Of a DNA stretch of 64,000 bases, positions 12,548-23,100 are shown in pieces (position 1 is the first letter of the stretch; every line of letters begins with the position of its first letter). The notes below the pieces were generated by a model. The model was given only the letters and a program-made list of their open reading frames with translations. It was not told the DNA's origin and ran no database searches. Location of the stretch: assembly GCA_036971615.1 (NCBI GenBank), contig JAYKKR010000003.1, positions 62,001-126,000 on the forward strand, written 5' to 3'. A program made the translations under genes and the position numbers. This stretch comes from Amyloporia xantha. Lineage: Eukaryota; Basidiomycota; Agaricomycetes; Polyporales; Adustoporiaceae.

Positions 12548-12941
12548 TGTTGGAGCATACAATCCCGTGGTGCGCCCTCGGGCGCGCCGCCACACGCAGT
12601 AGGTACGGCTATTGCCCTTTACGGACATTTACTGTACCGGTTACTATACTACGTTTCGCTGTGTCGGCTTTACGGACTTACACACATTTGCTTACATACT
12701 CTTTTTTCCCTGACTCACTCTCCCGTAAATACTGAGCCGTTCGCCCGCCGCACACCTCAGACGTTGTCTCTCGTTGCCCGAGTACCAGCGCTGAGGTGAG
12801 CTCAATATCTTTCATTCACTTTAGTATATTGTATTCACTTATGTACTAGATCGTTCCTACGTAAGGTGAATACAGACGTTGTCTCTCGTTGCCCGAGTAC
12901 CAGCGCTGAGATCGTTCCTACGTAAGGTACTCACTTCCACA
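12548..12941 (+). repeat. 5' LTR of the copia element
   Basis: 394 bp, TG..CA ends. Contains an internal duplication: a 38-bp block at 12758-12795 recurs at 12873-12910, each followed sooner or later by a copy of ATCGTTCCTACGTAAGG. No discrepancy from the 3' LTR was found by eye. Confidence 0.96.
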
Positions 12942-12953
12942 GGTTATGAGCCC
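12942..12953 (+). other. primer-binding site, initiator-Met tRNA anticodon arm
   Basis: GGTTATGAGCCC directly abuts the 5' LTR. It is the reverse complement of GGGCUCAUAACC, the anticodon stem-loop of fungal initiator tRNA-Met rather than of a tRNA 3' end. Priming from an internal, half-tRNA site is known for Drosophila copia; here it is inferred from complementarity. Confidence 0.8.
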
Positions 12954-13051
12954 CGACGGCCGCCTGTAGACTCGTCTCAATCCACTCATTTTATATTGCC
13001 CACCACTTACCGCTTTGATCAAATCACCTCGTGTTTCGCTCGCTTGCTAAG

Positions 13052-13767
13052 ATGTCAACGGAAAATTTTCGCGATACCATTGCTGTCGAGAAGCTCGATC
13101 CGGCCGGACGCAATTGGGTCGTCTTCCAGAAGCGTCTAACTGTTGCAGTCCGCCAACGGAAGGTTATCAAGCACTTCACTGGAGAAGCAGGTGCTCGTCC
13201 AGGTTTCGCTGACCCGGATAAGCCTACCGCGGCTGAGAAGACTGCGTTAACCAGCTGGGAGGAGAAGGAAGATCTCGCGATGTACCTACTCACTCAGAAG
13301 CTCGATGACACGACATTGACGAAGCATATGCGGAAGGGGACGGTTGCCGAGATCTGGGCTGCGATCACGCAGGAGTTCACGCAGAAGAGTCTTCAACTGC
13401 GCGCAAGCCTCCGATCGAAGTTCACGACCATGCGCTACACGCCTGGTGCAGATCTTCATGCCGAGTTTGACCGAGTTCGCGTCAAGTACGAAGAGCTGTT
13501 GAATATGGATATCAAGATCAGCGATGTCGAATATTCATCAATGCTGATTGCGTTCTTACCTGCCGAGCTCTCCGACTTCGTCTCGCATCTTTCATCGACC
13601 ATCAAAGCCACGCGCCTCGTGCATGATGCGATGAAATCTACTGCTGCGAACACGACACCTTCATCAAAGCCAACATCACTCGAAGATGAGAAACCTGACT
13701 TACCTGCTGATGTCATCATGGAGCTTGCTCTAGAAGAGTGGGACCGTCGCCGCAGCACCCATCCGAA
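13052..13767 (+). pseudogene. copia gag, N-terminal part, interrupted
   Basis: Starts MSTENFRDT, with a UBN2-like copia Gag body (LDPAGRNWVVFQKRL, TKHMRKGTVAEIWAAI, LRASLRSKFTTMRY). About 238 codons read normally to 13767, where the hAT-like element starts; the frame then runs a few codons into that element and stops at 13780. The continuation of gag resumes at 14770. Removing the element together with one 8-bp duplication copy brings the two halves back into the same frame, so gag was whole before that insertion. Confidence 0.9.
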
Positions 13768-14769
13768 TAGCGTCTCCTAAGTTCAGTTCAGTTCAGTTCG
13801 GCAGGTATTTTTGCCGAACCCCGAACTGAACCTGCAAGCATATTCCCGAACCTGAACCTGAACCTGAACTGAACCTCCTGAACCGGTTCAGCAGGTTCGG
13901 TTCAGGTTCATAACTGGTTCGAACCATCTGAACCTCTAATTTTCTGAATTCCCAAATTTCGTTCATTTTATAGTTGTCTAAAAGTATGTTTAAGCTGTGC
14001 CAGTCTACCGTCAAAAACCGGCTTTGCGACCATTGTTCACTGTGCAACATGCGCCGCGCATTCAGCTCGATTGCCAATCGGTCCCCGCCCTTTCCCTATT
14101 TGGCATGAGTTTGACGCGCGCCGCTCGCTGTTTCCCCACCCCCAGCCTCTGCCTCGCTGCCTTCCCTGCTCGCTGCTCACTGCGAGCGCCGCTTTTGCCC
14201 TCTCTACCCGCCACATCTGCTATCGCTGTGCACCCTGCTGCCGTTCCTGCCGCTACTCTGCTGTCACGCCTATCGCTCTTGCTCTCCCGGACTCTTGTCC
14301 TCCCGGCTCGCCACTCTCAGTGCCCTACAAACGGCTCTGGCGTGCATGTTTGCGAGAAGGATCGCCTGGTCGATCGACGCTGGGTCCCACAATCGGCTGC
14401 GGGACGGACCCCTTCGAGCACGTGCACGGCGATCGGCAGGACGGGGGCAAGTGCGGACGCACTGCACGGCGCACTGTAGGGTGGAGCTGGCACGTTAAGA
14501 AGAATGTGAACGGCGGCGCGTCGGACTCGGACAGCGCATCGCCCTCAGTGTGGTGTTCCCAGCCACAAGGAAATAGGTGAGTACACAATTTCCGGTTCTC
14601 GGTTCGAACGCGTTCGCACCGCGTTCAACCAACGCGCTGCAAGCCCAGAACCGCGGACCGAACCTAGCGGCCAACGGCCGGACCGAACCTGGACCGGACC
14701 TGAACCTTGGGTCCGGTTCGAGGGTTCGGGGTTCGGACCGAGGTTCAGGACTGAACTTCGGAGACGCTA
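13768..14769. mobile_element. hAT-like non-autonomous element nested in copia gag
   Basis: 1002 bp flanked by an 8-bp direct repeat CATCCGAA (13760-13767 and 14770-14777). The ends are inverted repeats, TAGCGTCTCC..AAGTTCAG on the left mirrored on the right with one mismatch; an 8-bp duplication and TAG-type termini are hallmarks of hAT transposons. Both subterminal regions (13780-13930 and 14585-14760) are full of GTTCAGGTTCGG-like motifs in both orientations, as seen in hAT transposase-binding regions. No transposase frame is present, so it depends on a helper elsewhere. Confidence 0.83.
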
Positions 14770-16662
14770 CATCCGAAAGGGAAGACCACGCCGAAATCAG
14801 ACCCTGGAGTTGCGGCAGCTGCTATCTCGAGTGAAAGGCCCAAGAGTGGAAAGGGGAAGAAGGGACCACAGAGGCCAGTCGGAGTATGCTGGAATTGCGG
14901 AGGGAAAGGCCATAAGTCAGATCAGTGCCCGAGTCCGAAGCAGAGCGATGACGGACAGGGGAAATCGGGGAAATGGGATCAGTCGAAGTCGAAGCCAACG
15001 GCGGCTTCCGCGGTGGACCTGAACACTGTTGCAGGTGCCTGGACCGCGTTTGCACCTGTTTTGCTCGATCTGTCCGACTCCGAGTCTTATCAGCCATCCA
15101 TTTTTTCGTCTGTTGCAGAAACAGATTATACTGCACTTACGGAGGACTCTCTGTCCATCGCGGATTCCATGCCAAGCCTACGTACCGGGTCGGATTCTTC
15201 TGCCGAATCTGTGTCAGCTGACTTCCATGCTGAGGAGGTTGCTCGAGAGGATCCTGTTCTTCGGGAGGAGGTACCTCTGATGGAAAGGTTGTCCTCTGTG
15301 GAGGATTGGCTCACGAGAATCGTAGACCCTGCAAACATGCCTAGCGAGGCAGGTGACGACCTGCTCGCTACTACGGATGTCGCGGCGGTTGCTGCTGCCT
15401 TGTCTGCCGAAGTTCGCCAGCCAGTTGACCTGTACGATTCTGGTGCTAGCCATCACATGTCACCATATCGGGAGGATTTCCTTACCTTCCAGGAGATTGC
15501 ACCGCAGGAGCTCAATGCTGCCAATCAACAGAATTTCGCCGCTACTGCCATTGGTGATATGCTTATCTCGGTTCCTCACATACCATTGCCGACTCGAATC
15601 CGCCTGACCCGAGTCCTGTATGCACCTGCCATCGGATTCAATTTGATCTCGATAGGTCGGATTGATGAAGCTGGTTATACTACTACCTTTGCAGGAGGTC
15701 AGTGTAACATTTTCGACAAGGATGGAATCCTCATCGGAACAATTCCAAAAACGAGGGGACTATATCTAGTTACTCGAAAACGTGACATCCCATCTGCCAA
15801 TGCTGCCACACATGTCACGAAGCTCTCTGTCATGGAGCTCCACCGCCGCATGGGACATATTGCCCCCCGTGCTGCACGTGAACTTGTCACGAAAGGACTA
15901 GTGAAAGGAATCATGCTTGTAGACTCTGACGAGCCAGAGGTCTGCGAAGCATGCATTCGCGCGAAATCCACCAAGAAGTCCGTTCCACGTATCCGCGAGG
16001 GTGAGCGAGCAACTACCTTTGGCGGCGAGGTCCATTCCGATTTGTGGGGACCGGGCCGAGTTGCTACGCTAGGGGGACGGAGATACTTCGTCAGCTTCAC
16101 CGACGATTTCAGCCGATTCACCACCATATACTTACTCCGTGCGAAGAGTGAAGTCTTCGCATCGTACAAGCTGTACGAGGTTTGGTGTGAAACCCATCTG
16201 CAGGCCCGAATTGCTGCGCTGAATACAGACCGTGGGGGGGAGTATCTGGTTGATGAGTTTAAGTCTCATCTGGATCAGCATGGGACGGAACACAAAAAGT
16301 CAGTGCATGATACTCACGAGGAAGCCGGCGTGTCGGAACGCCTTAACCGCACGCTAATGGAGAAGGTCCGAGCGATGTTGATCGCATCGGGACTGCCTCA
16401 GGCCCTCTGGGGTGAAGCATTGATGCACGCCGTCTACCTGAAGAATCGTTCGTCAACACGCGCACTGAATGGCCGTACACCATACGAAGCCGTGTATGGT
16501 AACTTACCTGATGTCGCGGACATTCCCGAGTGGGGATCCATGGTCTGGGTTCACGACACGAGCACTGGTAAGCTCGGCGTACGTGCGAAGGCTGCGCGTT
16601 GGGTGGGCTTTGATACCGAGAGCAAGGGCGCGCGGGTTTACTGGCCCGCGAACGCTCCGTGA
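14770..16662 (+). pseudogene. copia gag C-terminus, protease and integrase
   Basis: Begins at the resumption of gag after the nested element, Lys/Gly/Pro-rich, then the zinc knuckle CWNCGGKGHKSDQC (14887-14928). Protease active site DSGASHH follows near 15437. The integrase has its HHCC region (LHRRMGH .. CEACIRAK, about 15840-15960) and core with FTDDFSRF, NTDRGGEY and the GVSERLN segment carrying the third acidic residue, followed by ALWGEALMHAVYLKNR. It stops at 16660-16662 while homology clearly continues in another frame, so one base appears to be lost or gained shortly before the stop. Translated as one polyprotein with the rest in intact relatives. Confidence 0.92.
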
Positions 16663-18614
16663 CCGTCGAGCGGAATGTGCGGTTTAGCGAGCCGCACATG
16701 CCCGCCGACGTCGCCGACGTTCCTGAGCTTGAGAGGGAGGAGTCTGAGCCTGTTGACAAGCCCGAAACGTCAGTGGATGAAGAGAAGCAGGAGGACCACC
16801 ATACCTCAATAACTATGCCGACGCCAACACCCGAAGTGCCTTTGCGCCGCTCTTCTCGCACTCGGAAACCGTCGAGTGTGGTACGCGATGTTCTAGATGG
16901 CAAGGCATCTAACCCACGCTTGCCGAGAGGTGTCCAACGTCCTGACGAGGACAAGGATACAGCTTCCGATGGAAATGGTTTGGCCGATCTTGAGGAGGAG
17001 ATCCCCGGTATTGCAATGGCAGCCAAGATGGCGGATGCAGAAGGGCTTGAACCGCGCACGATCGAGGAGGCGCGTAAGCGTCCCGATTGGCCGCGTTGGG
17101 AGGAGGCGATCGAGGAGGAGCTTCGCGCTCTGGAGGCGCATGGGACATGGAAGCTTGAGAAGCCCCCTACAAATGCGAATATCGTCAGCTGCCGCTGGGT
17201 GTTTGCAGTGAAAAAGGACGCAGAAGGGAAGATTTACCGTTACCGTGCAAGGCTAGTCGCTCGCGGTTTCTCGCAGATTCCCGGTGTCGATTTCTTTGAT
17301 ACTTATGCTCCCGTTGCGAAGACCGCGTCGATTCGAATTGCGCTTGCGTTTGCTGCACGCCATGACTTCGAAGTTCACCAGCTTGACGTGAAGAGTGCAT
17401 ACCTGCATGGGGAGTTCGAAGAAAACGAGGTTATCTATATGAAACTTCCACCAGGTGCGAAACTCACTGATGACAAGACGCTCGTTTTACGTCTTCTTCG
17501 CCCGCTTTACGGACTCCGGCAGAGTGCGCGTCACTGGCACAAGAAACTCCTTCGTGTGCTACGGGAGCTCCTGCGCATGATTCAGAGCGATGTCGACCAG
17601 GCTGTTTTCTTCCGAAGTGACGAGGCCGGTCTCATCGTGATCGTTGTGCATGTCGACGACTTGACGGTTGTCGCATCCACGATTGCCTTGATCGACGAAG
17701 TAAAGACGCGCCTGCGCGAGGCGTTCGAAATTTCCGACTTGGGGGAAATCCACTGGATCCTGGGTTTCGCAGTTGAGCGCGATCGCGAACATCGCATGCT
17801 GGCGTTGTCGCAGACTTCCTATATCAATTCCATTATTTCGCGTTTTGGACTCGACGATGCGAAGCCACTTACAATGCCCATGGATCCGAGCGCACACCTG
17901 TCGTCAGCGCAATCGCCGCAAACAGCGGCTGAGTACGCCGCTATGCGCGATATCCCCTATCGCGAGGCAGTCGGCTCGCTGATGTACGCGTCACTTGGAA
18001 CGCGCCCGGACATCACTTACGCCGTCTCGATCCTATCACGTTTCTTGGATAACCCGGGTAGGGCGCACTGGGAGGCTGCAAAACGAGTATTTCGTTATCT
18101 CGCTGGCACAAAAGACCTGAAGCTTACCTACGGTGGGACCTCGCTGGACCTGGTTGGATACACCGACGCCGATGGCTCGATGCACGAAGATCGCAAAGCG
18201 ATTTCGGGCTACGCGTTTCTCATCGACGGCGGCGCGGTCTCCTGGAGCTCCAAGCGACAGGAGATTATCGCGTTGTCGACGACGGAGGCAGAGTACGTGG
18301 CGGGCGTCCACGCAGCAAAAGAAGCCCTGTGGCTTCGGTCCTTAATTGGACAAGTTTTCTCGCCGTTTGAAACCCCTACTACACTTTATTCTGACAACCA
18401 ATCGGCTATCGCCCTGACCCGTGACAACCAATATCACGCACGCACAAAACATATCGATATCCGTTTCCATTTCCTACGCTGGGTTGTGGAGGACAAAAAG
18501 CTTGTTATTGTCTATTGTCCGACTGACGATATGGTCGCGGATACTCTGACGAAGGCCCTGCCAAGCCCCAAGGTCAAGCACTTCGCCGCTGCCCTCGGAC
18601 TGCGCAGGGATTGA
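16659..18614 (+). pseudogene. copia reverse transcriptase and RNase H
   Basis: Continues the pol polyprotein in a shifted frame (VTVERNVRFSEPH..). Reverse transcriptase motifs are CRWVFAVKKDAEG, ARLVARGFSQIPGVDFFDTY, VHQLDVKSAYLHGE, LYGLRQSARHW and the catalytic HVDDLTVV (His in place of the usual Tyr, as in many fungal copias). RNase H shows YTDADGSM, KRQEIIALSTTEAEY and YSDNQSAI, ending with VADTLTKALPSPK just before the polypurine tract. The frame is otherwise open and undamaged. Expression would require read-through of the frame break near 16640-16660. Confidence 0.93.
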
Positions 18615-18621
18615 GGGGGAG
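18611..18621 (+). other. polypurine tract of the copia element
   Basis: TTGAGGGGGAG immediately precedes the 3' LTR and overlaps the pol stop codon; it is the expected plus-strand priming site. Confidence 0.85.
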
Positions 18622-19015
18622 TGTTGGAGCATACAATCCCGTGGTGCGCCCTCGGGCGCGCCGCCACACGCAGTAGGTACGGCTATTGCCCTTTACGGAC
18701 ATTTACTGTACCGGTTACTATACTACGTTTCGCTGTGTCGGCTTTACGGACTTACACACATTTGCTTACATACTCTTTTTTCCCTGACTCACTCTCCCGT
18801 AAATACTGAGCCGTTCGCCCGCCGCACACCTCAGACGTTGTCTCTCGTTGCCCGAGTACCAGCGCTGAGGTGAGCTCAATATCTTTCATTCACTTTAGTA
18901 TATTGTATTCACTTATGTACTAGATCGTTCCTACGTAAGGTGAATACAGACGTTGTCTCTCGTTGCCCGAGTACCAGCGCTGAGATCGTTCCTACGTAAG
19001 GTACTCACTTCCACA
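18622..19015 (+). repeat. 3' LTR of the copia element
   Basis: 394 bp, the same as the 5' LTR as far as I can read, with the same internal 38-bp duplication; followed directly by the CAATG target duplication at 19016-19020. Confidence 0.96.
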
Positions 19016-19592
19016 CAATGAAGATAAAGCAAGCGACTCACATGCAGCCGAGAGCCGAAAGATACATTCGGCGATATTCAAAGTTAGGTTCAATACGAAT
19101 CCACTGGATGTCGAGAGAAGTTCAGAGTCAGTTTTCAGTGACTGTACACGACTGGGGTGTCAAGCCTCTATGAGATGCGATGAGTTTCTCGGCCAGTGAT
19201 CTTCGAGAACATCAGAGCTTACTTTACATCCTGTAATAAGCCAATTTGCAATGTAGAATACTGAAGATAAAAATATGCACAAATGCATAAAACTATAAAT
19301 TACAGTCATCGCTGACATCTTCCGACGCCAGATTACGTCGACCTGTCTATCGAATACGATGATAAACTCGTAAAGATACAGAACCAAGCAGTATAAATTA
19401 TGAGCGAGAATTAAAACGATATAGAAATACACCGTCTCACCGAAACTAGCCAAGAAACAGCAGTCCTGCGTGAAACTGTGTATGTCATCAATTACATATG
19501 TATTGGAGTAGAGCATCGAGTGATAGCAGGTCGTGAACGTACATCTGCTCTAATCCGCTGATCTCTTGCTCTACAGCAGTACTCGATGACAT

Positions 19593-20276
19593 TTTTGGGA
19601 TTGATATCAAGAAGACGAGCGGGAGGACAAAGTTCTGTGGTCTCTTGATATTGGCCCATCGACTGCCAGTGCCCTTTTGTAAGGTCCGATCTTTCGCCTG
19701 GTGATCTGCACGACCAGTTCTGGTTTCAGGGCGTCGCGTCAATCGGACTACAGAGGATCTAGCGCCGCATAGCAGGTATCAGCAGGTATCAGCGCTGAGC
19801 GTTCTACATATGCCTGGTTCTCGCGCAATGGGTTTCATGAAGGTCTTTGTCTACATATACCATACATACGGGATATGCGTACCTGTTAGACCAAGTCTTG
19901 TAAAGTTGTACTCGGGGAAATATCAATGTCCAAGCCACCTCAGGCTGGACGCTAATGGGGAAAGTAGATCTCCGAGTCATGTGAATCAGGAATGATAAAA
20001 AAGATGTAGGAGGGTGCGACGAGTGATACCGGGCATATGGCCAATATCGTAGAATCGGTGTCAATGACAGGCGCTGTCCTTTCGCAATTTTACAAGTCTG
20101 GTAGCACCCCAACTCCAAATTTACCGCACACTGATGCCAGTGGAACATCGGCGATACGCTTGTTCGGATTCTACTCAGAGTCTATCCATCGTCTGTCGGA
20201 GAACCTAACATCTACTATACTTTCAGGTTGAAATATCTCGGACACCTGCAGCATATATGCTTAGTGCTGTCTGTTT
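19593..20276. other. intergenic; degenerate 3' flank shared with 24.4 kb
   Basis: No gene recognised. The part 20030-20250 resembles 24380-24540 (matching blocks such as GTAGCACCCC and TGATGCCA.TGGAA), so it belongs to the duplicated unit that carries the DUF6534 genes. Confidence 0.6.
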
Positions 20277-23100
20277 TCATACGTTCACGATCAAAACCCC
20301 TACCTTGGAAATTGTAAGTATATCGTCGCCCTGACTGCTGCTGGATGCGTTTCTCTCCCGCCAAGTAGCTGCAGTAGGTCCGGTTGGCTTGTAAAAGAAT
20401 CGTTCCCACATCCCAGCAAACCATGCCCCTAGACGGAGTTTCTCCGCAGCATTGACTGATGGTTCTGCCCCATCATGTATTTGCCGCATGGTAGTGCGGT
20501 TATTGAAACTGGAAACTACAGTGTTTGCGTAACTGTGTAAATTTCATCAGCTCACGTACATTTCCAGAGTGTATCGAGAACATACAGTTTCGACAAGACA
20601 ACAATCCTGCAAAACCATTGTTTGTCATTTCAGACATATAATCGTTGTTACCATAACTCACGGGCACGTAGAAAGGCGGTCACCTCCAAAGTAATCCACG
20701 ACGTAGAGAGCAAGTGCTATGATTGCAACACTCGCTGTACATCAAATATCAAGATCATGAGGGAGGGTCAAGGGCGGAGTAGCACGCACCGGTCAACGCT
20801 CCACTCTCGATGACATGTCTGATCAATCGTGAGATCACAGAATCCGTGTCTCTGTGACCTGTCCTTGACCGACGGAGCTATCAGGGCTGACATCAATACT
20901 CGCCACCGCGTCTCAGAGTGGTTGAACATGCCAAGAGCGACATGGACAGCGCAATGAGGACATCCACCAACGCAGCCCCTCCCAACCAGATCTGTGAGTC
21001 ACAATATTCAAGCCATCCTCCGCGAAACGGAGAACGACTCACCATGATAGGAGTTATGTTACCAAATATTATCCCACCTGAAGAAACAGTGTACGTCGAG
21101 AACTGAGAATGATGATAGTATCAAACACGAGGAAAACAGACTGAAGTACTGCCTACCGGAGTCACGTCTGCTAGACCTGATGCACTGATTATTGCAGCCA
21201 CAAATTGAGTGAGAGCGAGCTGAGGTGAGAAAATAGATATGATGAGACATGATATGACGTTCGTGTACCCCTGCCAGTGAGCCGTACCAACGTGATGACA
21301 CCGGTAATGGCACGAAGCCTTTTCTCAGAAAGAATCCAGATGCGCCATGCATAGAAGAGCTGAACAGCCACCGATATGATTGCAGATATTGAGGGATTAC
21401 CCAAGGCGAACAGGTCAGTAGCGACTTTGATCAAGTTGCTGCTAACGGAAGGGATTTCGTACGGTGTGCCAACAGCGTAAGCAAACACAAGGATTGAGAC
21501 GAAAGTCGTTTGAAGCCATTCCAACACAAATAAGACATATACTTGCGAGTCATAGAGCATGTTCAGCAGAAGCTGGGGTGTACACGGAGATCAGTCAACT
21601 TACCAAAGCCTTTTCGCAGTATGGGATCCTGAGAAGAGGACGTAAAATATATATCTAAGCCCCAAAACAAATTAGCGCAGAGACTTTGGTGGTCCGACTT
21701 AGAGAGACTCAACACGTACAGACTTGAATGGAAAGTACGCCTTGTAGTCCCCAGCTGAAGAAGGCGCCTATAACCTAGCCGCACTCTCAGTGGTACTGCT
21801 GAGCCACTCGTATGAGGACTGACTGGAGGTCCAAGCACGTAAGATCTGATGTCGGCCGCGAGACCCAGGAATCAATGTAAGCGCGTCATGGTGAAAGCTC
21901 ATTCACATACAAGTCGTCCGCCATCTTCATCGTTGCTTGTTCGGGGACTTGTCTGTGTGAAGTTGTCTGTGCGCCGTCACGAATATGCCAAGACCTGGCG
22001 AGTTTTCGCCAGCTATATATTCTTCGTGCTGAGGGCTGTGCCTCTAACGACACCTAAGAACCAATCAGATCTGTCAAATGAGAACATTGCGGTCAGAAGC
22101 ACATTGATACAATGTTCTGTACTTGAGCACCTGCTAGAACCATCTCAACGCACCTTGTGAGTGTGGGTATAACGGCAATCGAAGGGCATTCTGCAGAGCG
22201 CCGAACCTGATAGAAGACGGCCGCTCAGAGGTTATACCCGGCTTGGGCTAATGACGAACGCAGCACATTAAGAGTCTCGTTGGATCCCGGTTTTTGTGTC
22301 GAACATGCAGGGAAACAAAGCCTAGAGCATGCAATTATCAATGATCGGTGGCCGGACGATAGAGAGGCGCAAATGGGCTGTCTGCTTGTCTTCAAGCTTT
22401 GACGTAGTTTATTAATGGCGTGCCCATAGTTTTGCTGTTGACCAGTGGTCCGGTGTTTGCTTCCGGTGATTAAGGAACATGGACTGAAGGGCCAGCAATA
22501 GTTTACCAGTTGTTCGCGCCCGTTTGTCTGGTAATTACACTCATTGATGAATGATCTGCATCTCTTCCGATAGCAATGTGGAAGATATGTTGCGATTGGG
22601 GAGATGGTAAGATGATAATATACTTATCCTACGAGCATGCTTTGACAGTTCATCTGTTGGAACCAGCATTCAGATTATAAAGCGACCGATATCAAGCATT
22701 CTTACCCTAAAAGAACCCTTACGGTGCACGCCTTTCTTGAGACTCGCAATCGCTATAACGGATCATCATGCCAGCATTGCAACCCATCTATATCAAAGTG
22801 CGATGAACAGAAGGAAGGAGCGGTGTGAACGCCTCTCCTGCTTTCAATTCCAGCCGCGACTCACGTCTAGATCTGGCTACATCACTTACAGCTTGATAAA
22901 TGTCCGTGAAACCCTCCCGAAAAGGGATACAGTGTCCTACATGTCTTCCAAAACGGAGACACATATGAGACGCGATGTGCTAACATACGGAAGTGGGAGG
23001 CGGCTTCGACAGATCGATACCCCAGTAAGACTGTCAGCTAGCCACAAAGCACCTGACCATATTAATCAGGCTGGGACATGGGCTGTACACGACTGATACT
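20030..23100. repeat. segmental tandem duplication, copy 1
   Basis: Diverged copy of 24390-27560, same orientation, about 4.3-4.6 kb apart. Covers the 3' flank, the whole DUF6534 gene and about 1.2 kb upstream; the matching upstream end includes the shared GCGATGAACAGAAGGAAGGA at 22800 and 27257. Edges are estimates. Confidence 0.75.
20277..21889 (-). pseudogene. DUF6534 membrane protein gene, tandem copy 1, early stop
   Basis: Multi-exon DUF6534 family gene. Pieces in order (leftward): N-terminal exon from ATG 21889; IGAFFSWGLQGVLSIQ near 21760; DIYFTSSSQDPILRKGFG near 21640; LYDSQVYVLFVLEWLQTT to VQLFYAWRIWILSEKRLR (21555-21305); IWLGGAALVDVLIALSMSL near 20980; ASVAIIALALYVVDYFGG near 20720; YANTVVSSFNNR then a Ser-rich tail to the stop at 20277. 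Seven-pass-like hydrophobic organisation, function unknown. In-frame TGA at 21872-21874, five codons after the only suitable ATG, lies where copy 2 has CGA (Arg). If translation starts elsewhere the gene could still work, so pseudogene status is likely but not certain. Confidence 0.68.

Larger units (their letters stand above)
12548..19015 (+). mobile_element. Ty1/copia LTR retrotransposon, recent insertion
   Basis: Two 394-bp LTRs (12548-12941 and 18622-19015) that I read as identical, starting TGTTGG and ending CCACA, flanked by a perfect 5-bp target duplication CAATG (12543-12547 and 19016-19020). A primer site, gag, zinc knuckle, protease, integrase, reverse transcriptase, RNase H and a polypurine tract follow in copia order. 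Two defects break the single gag-pol frame: a 1002-bp hAT-like insertion in gag and a one-base frame change between integrase and reverse transcriptase. The 6468 bp total includes the nested element. Its LTR identity implies insertion too recent for detectable divergence. Confidence 0.97.
11375..19592 (-). pseudogene. DUF6533 membrane protein gene, broken by a copia insertion and stop codons
   Basis: Paralogue of the gene at 39943-41681. Reading leftward: start MSSSTAVEQEISGLEQ at 19592; the DUF6533 core with EFIIVFDRQVDVIWRRK in the exon ending at 19222; an exon ending at 19042 (LNLTLNIAEC); then the copia element; then exon 12512-12415 with ISALRAYAINGRR, an exon with LLPVGCQCEIYY, an exon with ADALVLVCIWRTTYGVKK and STLLLRDG (about 12165-12020), and a C-terminal part with ISRMFLNLR. 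The copia element sits in an intron of about 56 nt. Independent lesions: a TAG at 12469-12471 where the paralogue has Trp, and a TAA at 11651-11653 right after the conserved LNLR, beyond which an acidic frame continues to 11375. Exon edges other than those given are approximate. Confidence 0.8.

Noticed and set aside
13768..14769. Proline- and arginine-rich frames inside the nested element as genes
   Set aside because: Short, overlapping, no transposase motifs; the element is non-autonomous.
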